Shown here piece after piece: positions 56,403 through 64,000 of a DNA stretch of 64,000 nucleotides. Below the pieces are notes generated by a model. It saw only the letters and a list, made by a program, of their open reading frames with translations, was not told the origin of the DNA and did not search any database. Each line of letters begins with the position of its first letter. Within the stretch, counting starts at the first letter, position 1. The translations under genes were made by a program, and so were the position numbers. Origin of the DNA: Monocercomonoides exilis (lineage: Eukaryota; Preaxostyla; Oxymonadida; Polymastigidae); NCBI GenBank assembly GCA_001643675.2, contig LSRY02000069.1, positions 5,001 through 69,000 of the forward strand, read 5' to 3'.

Positions 56403-59400
56403 ATGATATTATTTCTGGAGTTGGGGGTGCTGGCCATGCTTTGTAGGGTTTGTGAAGAAACGAGAGGAAAGAGAGTGCAAATGAAAGATTTTCAGGAAGA
56501 AGAAGAAGAAGAAGAGAGGCTGATGATGCAAACAAGCTTGTTCACAAATTTGATTGGAGATGGAAAGCGGGAAGAAGGAAAGAGCGAGAATGCACATGAA
56601 AATCACGAGATGAGAGATGTGATGCGGAGCAGAATCTCCACAAGGTTTGATTGTTGCAACAGCTCGTTAGTGATAAGATCTGCAGAGCTGGGGAGCAGGG
56701 AAGGATTCGAATGGATAGGGAGGTTGAACGGATCAGTGCTGGAGGTTGTTGGGTGCGAGATTGCGATTGGAAGCGGAGATGAAAGATTGTTTTGGTGCGA
56801 AGACAGCAGGGTTGTGCTGGAGATGACAGTGAAAATGAGAGAAGAGAAAGGAATTTGGAGAGGCGGTGTTGTGGAGGGATTTGGAAGAGGCAACGAGATG
56901 AAGCTGAAGGAAAGCAGATTTGAGTGTTTGAGGGCAGAGGGAGGGATGGTTTTGGCAAGAGGGAGTCTGAAAGAGATTATCGTGGAGAACTGCCTGTTCA
57001 AGAACGTATCAGGAAGAATCAGTGGAGACAGAGTGGATGACAAAAGCGATGGAGCAGATAACGGAGTCAGGAAGAACAGTGCTGAAAGGATTGGAGTTGC
57101 TTCGACAATATTTGAGAGGGTGGAAAATGGAGACAGCGGGATGCTTTATGATGGGTGTCACACACAAGAATGCTATTTTGTGATGAACACATCGTTTGAG
57201 AGGTGCGAACAAAATGTGAACTCGACGAGGCAAGAGAACTCAACAGGAGATGTGATTCTTGAAGACTCGATTTTCACAGTGCACACAACTGGGAATTATG
57301 GAGGGGCAGTGTGCATCAGAGGGAATGCCACACTTTCAATTTTGCGAACAACATTCAGAAATTGTTCATTAGAATCCATATCAGGAGAAACTCGTGGAGG
57401 TGCAGTGTATGCAACTGGAACGGGTTTCATAAACATGGTAAATAGTTCTGTTATTAGCTGCTCTGTTGAAGAAAATGGTTCTTGTTATTGTGCAGGTATT
57501 GCAATGGAATCAAAGAATCAAGGTAACATTCATATTGTACAATCGATTTTTGAAGAAAACACTGGAAGACACTTTTCTGGAATTTTGGCAAAAACCATTA
57601 GCGACATATTGTTCATTGGATTTTGCATATTTCTCAACAATTGCGCCAACCCAAGATACGGAGGGTGCATTGGAATTTGGGACACAACATCAATAAATCA
57701 AACTATTTCCAATTGCTTTTTTTCAAAAAACACCGCACACTACTATGGAGGAGCAATCATGTTTGGAGGAAATAAAGATATCGTGAAGCCAGTAAAACTC
57801 AGATTTTTGCTATTTGAAAACAATACATGCACATTGGGTAATGGAAATGATATGGCTTTCCGAACAGATCATGAGACATTGTACTCCGCAAATGATTTTG
57901 CCACATGCAGCTCCACGAGTGCTGAACCAAGGGTGTGGAATTGCTTCACCCCGAATGAATGGGAATGTCCAACATATGAGAGTAGGCCAAACTGGATATC
58001 GAACGCCATAAGAGGGGAGATAAATGTGAATCCAATAAAGGAAGACCAGATTCACTGTGGGACAATGGAAGATGAGTGCAAGACAATAGGGTATGGGGTG
58101 ACGAAGTGGAATCCAGAGCTGAAACAGAAGATATCGCTGAGCAGAAGCACTTTTGCAGAGCGAGGGATTGGGGTGGAAGATAGGATGATTGTGATTGAGG
58201 TGAAGGGGAGCGGAGAAAGACCGATAATACGATGGGCAGCAGCAGGGGATGCGCTTGTCTGGATCACATGCGGATCAATTGAAGCGGACTCGATTGTGTT
58301 TGTGATGGATGGAGGGGCATCTGGAGAGGGGTCGCTGATGAGTGTGAGGGAAGCAGGAGGGAGGGCACGGTTGGTGAGGTGCTGTGTGAGGAGTGAAGCA
58401 GCAGGAGTGTTTTGCAGAAGATCGATGTTTGTTGTTGAAAACGGGGTGTGTGAGATTGAAGACAGCGAGATAGAGGGGATACAGATGGAAGACTGTGCGC
58501 TGCTTGAATCGAGATATCCGGGAGAGCTGAGGATTGCTGGGGGAAGCATAAGGAACATTGTGCGAAGCAGAGGAAATGGAGCAGTGATGAGCAAAACGCT
58601 GAGGGAAGGAGAGACTGTGATTGTGTGTAACACCACAGTGAAGGGGTGCAGGTGCAGCAGTGGGAATGGGGGCGGAGTGTATGTGGGGGTTGTGGAAGGG
58701 AGTGTGGCAGTTTTTGGGGGAAGTAGCGTGAGCACGAAAATTGAGGGTTGCAAGGCAGAAGAAGGAAGCGGCAGCGGGAGCAGCGGAAGAGGAAGGGGCG
58801 GAGGGCTGTATGTGGAGATGAGGAATGCGGAAGACGATGTTCGGATGGAGAATGTGGAACTTGTGGGGAACGAAGCGAAAAGCGGGAAGATGATGTTTAT
58901 CTGCTCTGCAGATCTGAAGGAGAGCTGTGTGAAGAAGTTTGGGTTTCTTCGGGGAGGAGGATGGGGATGGGAGGATTATGCGGGGATAGGAGACAGAGAG
59001 TGGAGGTCACTGGTGATTCCGTTGAAAGTGTATTTTGAGGAGGTTGGGGAGACTGTGCATGCGAGCAGAGGAGGGGCTGATCACGAAAACTGTGGGTTTG
59101 AGTATTTCACATGCCGAACACTGAAGTATTCGCTTGAGCGGCAAGGGGGTGAGACGCACAAAGTGGAGGTGCACGAGTTGGTGGAAGTGAGCGAGCAGGT
59201 GGAGATGACATCGGGAAGCTATGAGGTGACTGGAGACGAAGGGCTGACTGTGCTGTCAGTGGTGGACAATGCAGCAAGGAGAGAAGGAGAAGGAGAAGGA
59301 GAAGGGGTGTTTTGTGTGTGGAAGAGCACGGTGCTGAAGAGAGTGAAGATGTGGATTCCGGCGATTCTATCAGGAAGAGGAGCATTGATTGAGGTGAGGG

Positions 59401-62400
59401 GAGGGAGCTTGAGTGTTTTGGAGTGTGCGATTGATCTGAAAGCTTCGGGGGTTGTTGTGAGGTTTTCGCTGGTGAAAGTGACATGCGGGAGTGTGGTTTG
59501 GCCGTCGCTGAGACTGGAGTCTGTGCACTTCGACAGGGATGGGGTGTTAATTGCAGCTGGAAGCGAGGCATCAATTGTGCTGGAGGATGCAGAACTGAGG
59601 AACGTGTCGAGGGTGTCTGGGGATGGGCTGATTGAAGGATCAGATGGGTCGAGGGTGGAGTTGCAGAATGTGGGGATGACAGGATGCAACGAGAAATCAG
59701 GGTCAATGATTGTGGTGAAGAGTGGAAGCAGACTGGAGATGAACAATTCGAATGTGGACGAATGTGAACTAAGAGATGGGGCAGTTGTTCAAGTTGTGGA
59801 TGGTGATGCTGGAAACGGTGATGAGGGAAGTGTGGTTGAAATGGAAAATTCGACGTTTTTGTTTGTGTCAGGGCAAGGGAACAGGCCAAGCATTATTGAG
59901 TGTAAGTGCGATGGCGGGATTTGTGTGAATGTGAGCGGGTGCGTGTTTGAGTCGTGCAAATCGTCGGAAAGCGAGAAAGGAGGGGTTGTGTATTTCTCAT
60001 TGAACGAAGGGGGGTGGCTGCGGATGAGCGAATCGACAATAAAGCAGGGTGGATGTTCTGCAGAGAGAGGAAAGGGAGGAGGGCTATATCTGCACTCTGA
60101 AGTGACAGGGGAGCTGGACTTTGAGCTGCGGAACATGAAATTTCATGAAAATGTTGCAGCATCAGGGAGGGATGTGTTTGTGGAGTGCTTAAGTATCGAG
60201 AACCAGATCAACGAGACACAGTTCCGGTTGGATCTGCGGGAAAGTGTGTATGTGCGTCAAAACGGGATGTGTGGGATGGACAGGACACAGCACACAGTGA
60301 AGCCAATTGATCTGATGGACGTCATCACGATATTCCAGTCAGATACGATTGTGGTATCAAGCATAAAAGAGAAAGGAGGAAAAAACGAGAAATTATGTGG
60401 AACGCCTCAAGTTCCATGCCGATCGATCGACTATGGAATTTTGCATGTGTCAAAGGATTATATAAGCCTTATATTTGTTGAGGAAGAAAGTGTGATCGAA
60501 AGGGAGTGCGATTTTGTGGAGATGATGGTTCTGTCGAGCGGAGGCGGTATGGCGCAGATAATTGTGAAGGGAATTGAAGAGCAGAGAAGGGAAGGGGTTA
60601 TTGCGACACAGAGGAGTGTTGAAGTGACAGGGTTGGGGTTTGTGTTTGCAGAAGGAGCAGAATGGGGCCATGCAAGGCTGATTGAAGTGCAGAGCGGGAT
60701 GCTCAGGATACAGCTGTGTTCATTCAGCACGATGCAAAATGGGGAGGAGGAAAATGGGAAGGCGAGAATTGGGTTCTCGCTGATATGGATTGGAGGCGGT
60801 GGCTGTGCTGTGTCAAGCGTTCAGGTTGCAGGTCTCAGATTCTTGGAAACAGTGAAGGGAGTGATTGAGGCATCAGGGTCGGAGCAAGAGACGAGCGTGA
60901 ACAATGTGAGCGTGGCGGATATTAGCGTGGAAGATGGGAGCATCATTTGCTCTGGAGCAAAGCTGTTGCAGCGAATTGGACTGTGCAGCTTTGCAAACAT
61001 CACACGCCTCTCTGGAGGAGCATCGTGCATATTGCTAAGAGCTGGGGAAGGGAAAGAGATGGGAGAAATTGTGAACTGCACATTCCGAAGATGCACATCA
61101 CTCTCAGCAAGAGGGAGCGGAGTGAAGGTTTTGTGTGCTTCGAGCATTGCATTTGACAGCTGTACGTTTGATGGATGTGGATTGTTCGAGAAGACAAACT
61201 GGGAGGGAGCGGAGGAAGGGATATGCTTTTGGAATGGATCGGTTGTTGAGATGGAGAATTGCAGCAGCCGGATGAAAGACACAGTGATTGCAAACAGCAG
61301 CTGTGGAGGGGCTGGGGTGGATGGTGGGGATGTGAGGATTGAGATGGGGATGTTTGAGAACAACAATGGGACAGTGGAGAAGTACAGATCCATCCGGCGG
61401 AATGTGGTGTGCAGCGGTTTGGGAAAGGTTAATGTTGTGAGCCTGAAAGGAGGGGATGGGGCAAAGGAGAACAGCTCGCTGTGGATTCTGAGTGAAGGGT
61501 GCACACTGGAAGGGATTGCAGGGGAAAGGGGATGGGCACTGTTTGTGCCAGTTGTGGAGGAGGCGCATATGAGGGAAGCAGAGGAGGAGCTGGAGGTGAG
61601 GTTTGTGGGGAGACTGCTAATTCCGTGCAATCTTTCATTTGGGGTGAGCGTATGGGATGGGAACGCAGAAGCAGTGGAGCGGCATGAGTTTGTGGAATCT
61701 GACTATGTGTCAGAGGAGGAGGTGTGCAGCAGAATAGGAGCATCAGCAGCTCGAGGAGCGGCAGAGACAGCAGAGGTGAGGGTGAGGATTGAGTTTGGAG
61801 ATGCAGCCAGGCGGCAGGGCACGAAATGGTTTGTTGTGAAGAACAGAACAGAAGCACAGGTGAATGGAAACGAAAAACTTGTTGAAGGAGGAAACAAAGA
61901 AAAATCATCGTGGGCATTAATAATTGCAGTCACATTTGTTGTTCTGTTCTTGATTGTTTTGTTAATTGCAGTTGCTTTTATTGTTCGATGGAGAAAGCAA
62001 AAGAGAAGAACAGAAGAACTGGAGGAGATTGTGGAAGATACAGTGAGGAAGGATCCGAAGCTGGTTGAGATGATGACGATGGAGATGTCTCCCGAGGAAC
62101 AATGGAAGAGAGCAGAGAGAGATGCAGAGAAGAAGAGCGAAGAGAGGATCAAGAAGAGAATATATGATACGAATATGCAACATTCTGAATCATCTGAGCA
62201 TTTGTTAAGTGAGAGTGGCTCCACCGAATACATACTTGGGAGAGATTCAGACAAGATTCCGGAGTGGGCACTGGAGAAGGTTGAAGAAGAAGAGATTCAG
62301 AAGCGAACACCATCACCATCCATCTCATCCACTTCAACAGCAGACACTTCGGACACAGATTCAACATTTGTTCGATCAGAGAGTCTGTGCCCAACCACCT

Positions 62401-63266
62401 CGTCAATGTCGAATCTGGTGGATGGAATGGCATGCTCGTCGCCGCATGAGAAGCTGATAGCGGATCTTCGTGACTCGCTATTCATGCTTCTGCATGGGAA
62501 GAATGAGAAGAAGGAGATGGCGATTGGTTCATTGAAGGAGCGGGAGATGACAGCTGCACAGATCCTGTTCTGGGTGGTGAATGGAGCGCTGCACTCTTTC
62601 AATGAGATGGAAAACCCGCTTCAGTCATTGGCGAATCTGAGTCCTCACATTGTGCTGTTCTCTGAGCAGATGGTGATTGTCATAGCGCTTCACTCTGACT
62701 GCTCTGATGAGTCGGATTCGGACTCCTCATCCATTGCTTCATCATGCACGATTGCCACATCATCCTCTGATGTTTCATTGATGAGTGAGCGATTCGTAGA
62801 CTTACCGCCACCCTCATCGGCATTTGAGGATGATGAAGGCTGCAGAGACGAATACAAGCGATGGAAGGCGCCGGAGCTGATGGGGAAGAAAAAGATGAGA
62901 GCGACAAAGGAGTCAGTTGTGTTTTCTGTGGGGATGATGTTGTGGGAATGCCTGACTCTGAAGATCCCGTTTGGAGACTATTCTGCAGAAGCAGCCGGGC
63001 AGAAAATTGTGAATGGGGAGAGGCCGAAACCCGAGAAAGCAGGGAGTGAGGAATATGGAGAAATGATAAAAGCATGCTTGTCTGCATCGCCATCGGAGAG
63101 GTGGGGCTTGATGACTTTGAAGCGAGAATTCTTCAGTCGGTTTCCCGCAGGAGCTGTGTTTGTCACAGCATCAGACGCCATCGATTTTGAAGCAGGGAGC
63201 GATGATGGAGGCAGCGAGGCTGCGACTCGACAGAGCAGAAGCTGGAGTGGATACAGCAATAGATGA
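56403..63266 (+). CDS. Beta-helix (pectin-lyase-like) surface receptor with C-terminal pseudokinase
   Basis: Single 2,287-codon frame. Residues 1-19 are a weak signal peptide (MILFLELGVLAMLCRVC). About 1,800 extracellular residues form repeats typical of parallel beta-helix proteins, rich in Cys, Gly and Asn, with recurrent phrases such as GGAVCIRGNATLSILRTTFR, GNGGGVYVG and GGGLYLHSEV. A transmembrane helix (about 1835-1862) precedes a basic stop-transfer and a cytosolic part. The cytosolic part ends in a kinase-like domain: WKAPEL near 2154, VGMMLWECLTLKIPFGDY and SPSERWGL keep subdomains VIII, IX and XI. The HRD catalytic loop and DFG are absent, replaced by an acidic serine-rich insert, so catalysis is unlikely. 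I recall this architecture as an expanded oxymonad family. GC content is higher than in the neighbouring genes. Confidence 0.85.
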   Translation: MILFLELGVLAMLCRVCEETRGKRVQMKDFQEEEEEEERLMMQTSLFTNLIGDGKREEGKSENAHENHEMRDVMRSRISTRFDCCNSSLVIRSAELGSREGFEWIGRLNGSVLEVVGCEIAIGSGDERLFWCEDSRVVLEMTVKMREEKGIWRGGVVEGFGRGNEMKLKESRFECLRAEGGMVLARGSLKEIIVENCLFKNVSGRISGDRVDDKSDGADNGVRKNSAERIGVASTIFERVENGDSGMLYDGCHTQECYFVMNTSFERCEQNVNSTRQENSTGDVILEDSIFTVHTTGNYGGAVCIRGNATLSILRTTFRNCSLESISGETRGGAVYATGTGFINMVNSSVISCSVEENGSCYCAGIAMESKNQGNIHIVQSIFEENTGRHFSGILAKTISDILFIGFCIFLNNCANPRYGGCIGIWDTTSINQTISNCFFSKNTAHYYGGAIMFGGNKDIVKPVKLRFLLFENNTCTLGNGNDMAFRTDHETLYSANDFATCSSTSAEPRVWNCFTPNEWECPTYESRPNWISNAIRGEINVNPIKEDQIHCGTMEDECKTIGYGVTKWNPELKQKISLSRSTFAERGIGVEDRMIVIEVKGSGERPIIRWAAAGDALVWITCGSIEADSIVFVMDGGASGEGSLMSVREAGGRARLVRCCVRSEAAGVFCRRSMFVVENGVCEIEDSEIEGIQMEDCALLESRYPGELRIAGGSIRNIVRSRGNGAVMSKTLREGETVIVCNTTVKGCRCSSGNGGGVYVGVVEGSVAVFGGSSVSTKIEGCKAEEGSGSGSSGRGRGGGLYVEMRNAEDDVRMENVELVGNEAKSGKMMFICSADLKESCVKKFGFLRGGGWGWEDYAGIGDREWRSLVIPLKVYFEEVGETVHASRGGADHENCGFEYFTCRTLKYSLERQGGETHKVEVHELVEVSEQVEMTSGSYEVTGDEGLTVLSVVDNAARREGEGEGEGVFCVWKSTVLKRVKMWIPAILSGRGALIEVRGGSLSVLECAIDLKASGVVVRFSLVKVTCGSVVWPSLRLESVHFDRDGVLIAAGSEASIVLEDAELRNVSRVSGDGLIEGSDGSRVELQNVGMTGCNEKSGSMIVVKSGSRLEMNNSNVDECELRDGAVVQVVDGDAGNGDEGSVVEMENSTFLFVSGQGNRPSIIECKCDGGICVNVSGCVFESCKSSESEKGGVVYFSLNEGGWLRMSESTIKQGGCSAERGKGGGLYLHSEVTGELDFELRNMKFHENVAASGRDVFVECLSIENQINETQFRLDLRESVYVRQNGMCGMDRTQHTVKPIDLMDVITIFQSDTIVVSSIKEKGGKNEKLCGTPQVPCRSIDYGILHVSKDYISLIFVEEESVIERECDFVEMMVLSSGGGMAQIIVKGIEEQRREGVIATQRSVEVTGLGFVFAEGAEWGHARLIEVQSGMLRIQLCSFSTMQNGEEENGKARIGFSLIWIGGGGCAVSSVQVAGLRFLETVKGVIEASGSEQETSVNNVSVADISVEDGSIICSGAKLLQRIGLCSFANITRLSGGASCILLRAGEGKEMGEIVNCTFRRCTSLSARGSGVKVLCASSIAFDSCTFDGCGLFEKTNWEGAEEGICFWNGSVVEMENCSSRMKDTVIANSSCGGAGVDGGDVRIEMGMFENNNGTVEKYRSIRRNVVCSGLGKVNVVSLKGGDGAKENSSLWILSEGCTLEGIAGERGWALFVPVVEEAHMREAEEELEVRFVGRLLIPCNLSFGVSVWDGNAEAVERHEFVESDYVSEEEVCSRIGASAARGAAETAEVRVRIEFGDAARRQGTKWFVVKNRTEAQVNGNEKLVEGGNKEKSSWALIIAVTFVVLFLIVLLIAVAFIVRWRKQKRRTEELEEIVEDTVRKDPKLVEMMTMEMSPEEQWKRAERDAEKKSEERIKKRIYDTNMQHSESSEHLLSESGSTEYILGRDSDKIPEWALEKVEEEEIQKRTPSPSISSTSTADTSDTDSTFVRSESLCPTTSSMSNLVDGMACSSPHEKLIADLRDSLFMLLHGKNEKKEMAIGSLKEREMTAAQILFWVVNGALHSFNEMENPLQSLANLSPHIVLFSEQMVIVIALHSDCSDESDSDSSSIASSCTIATSSSDVSLMSERFVDLPPPSSAFEDDEGCRDEYKRWKAPELMGKKKMRATKESVVFSVGMMLWECLTLKIPFGDYSAEAAGQKIVNGERPKPEKAGSEEYGEMIKACLSASPSERWGLMTLKREFFSRFPAGAVFVTASDAIDFEAGSDDGGSEAATRQSRSWSGYSNR

Positions 63267-64000
63267 AAAGGAGGAAGCAGAGAAAGAAGATGATTAGCAC
63301 AACTGCCTTGAAACAACAGCTGGGATGGATGAACGGATATGGAGCGTTGGATACGATGCTTCACTATTGACGGATCACTCGATGAATTTAACGAGTATTC
63401 CGATGAGTAAGGGAATTTTTTCTCGTGTTAGCTTTGGATAATATTTTTTTAGTGGTAAAAGTGATTTTTTAATTTTTTTTTTCAGAAAGTCACAAATAAA
63501 AAATAAAGAATCGTTACATTACTCATTAAGCATAAAATTTTTAATTCATATTCAATGAGCGCGAATGAACAAAGAGAAAAATTGTGCAAACAAAATATAG
63601 GTTCAAATAAATCTCGTATCATTTAAATATCAAAAACATAAAAGACAATAAACACAAAAACTGTAATTTCAAACTATCAACTTTGAAATTATAAAAATGA
63701 ATTATGTTCAAACTATTTCTTAAATGATTCAAAAGGTGAATAAAAACTAACAGGACAAAATGCAGCATTTCATTCAAAACATTGGTAATTTTTGTGAATA
63801 TAAGCTATCCTGAAAAATAGAAATTCCATTGAATTCAAATGCATTTTTAATCAGCAGGAAGAACAGAATGGAATAGATAATCATCCATCAATTGAGATGA
63901 ATTTGGAGAAGTTGAAAATAGATAAGAAGTACTGTTGGCGGTTTAATGACGAAGATGAGAGAAAAAAGTAAAAACAGATGAACGAATAACAAGAATGAAA
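63267..64000. other. Downstream flank, no gene seen
   Basis: AT-rich sequence after the receptor gene with several AATAAA-like words. Near 63840-63960 the composition is slightly more coding-like on plus but no frame can be supported up to the window end. Confidence 0.4.

Noticed and set aside
1-64000. CRISPR arrays, tRNA or rRNA genes, bacterial operons
   Set aside because: None was seen. The regular repeats are either coding low complexity, microsatellites or the viral and palindromic repeats described. A tRNA scan could not be run, so a missed tRNA is possible.

Overview
The window is nuclear DNA of a microbial eukaryote. The genes are AT-rich and interrupted by short spliceosomal introns of 43 to 252 nt, the standard genetic code is used, and conserved eukaryotic genes are present (actin, importin alpha, TRM13, SLBP, TRAP-beta, U3 snoRNA). 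A pectin-lyase-like membrane protein carrying a cytoplasmic pseudokinase, and a decayed gene of a family I recall from Monocercomonoides, point to an oxymonad (Preaxostyla), probably Monocercomonoides-like. That assignment is from memory of protein families and was not searched.

Left end (1-5071): a head-to-tail repeat of a circular Rep-encoding (CRESS) DNA virus, unit about 2.87 kb. The order is a partial capsid, an intact Rep (minus strand), an origin hairpin with the nonamer TAGTATTAC, an accessory gene with a probable 48-nt intron, a complete capsid, a second Rep broken by a one-base deletion, and a second origin. At the second origin the copies part at the start codon of the next gene, which is a different 95-residue basic ORF. 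The repeat may continue beyond the left edge.

5.1-13.9 kb: gene-poor, AT-rich DNA with a palindromic MITE-like repeat, a 64-base A tract, a pseudogene at 8.05-9.42 kb and further decayed coding scraps.

13.9-18.8 kb, plus strand: the seven-exon tRNA methyltransferase TRM13, then a two-exon histone stem-loop-binding protein. 19.2-30.4 kb: two divergent genes for very large or charged coiled-coil proteins share a 171-bp upstream region. 30.4-32.5 kb is an intergenic stretch with a second copy of the palindromic repeat.

32.5-44.3 kb is the densest part: a six-exon importin-alpha-like gene (minus), a six-exon kinesin-light-chain-like TPR gene (plus), a U3 snoRNA with its own TATA box (minus), a small split membrane-protein gene (plus), an SsnA-type aminohydrolase of bacterial ancestry with five introns (minus), TRAP-beta with an intron directly after the start codon (minus) and a two-RRM protein (minus).

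44.8-54.3 kb, minus strand: a giant low-complexity protein of about 2,600 residues with an ordered N-terminal part, and actin. 56.4-63.3 kb, plus strand: a 2,287-residue beta-helix receptor with a degenerate kinase domain. Most genes are housekeeping or surface genes with no operon-like relation. The exon models rest on frame and phase agreement and on recalled family alignments, not on transcripts.
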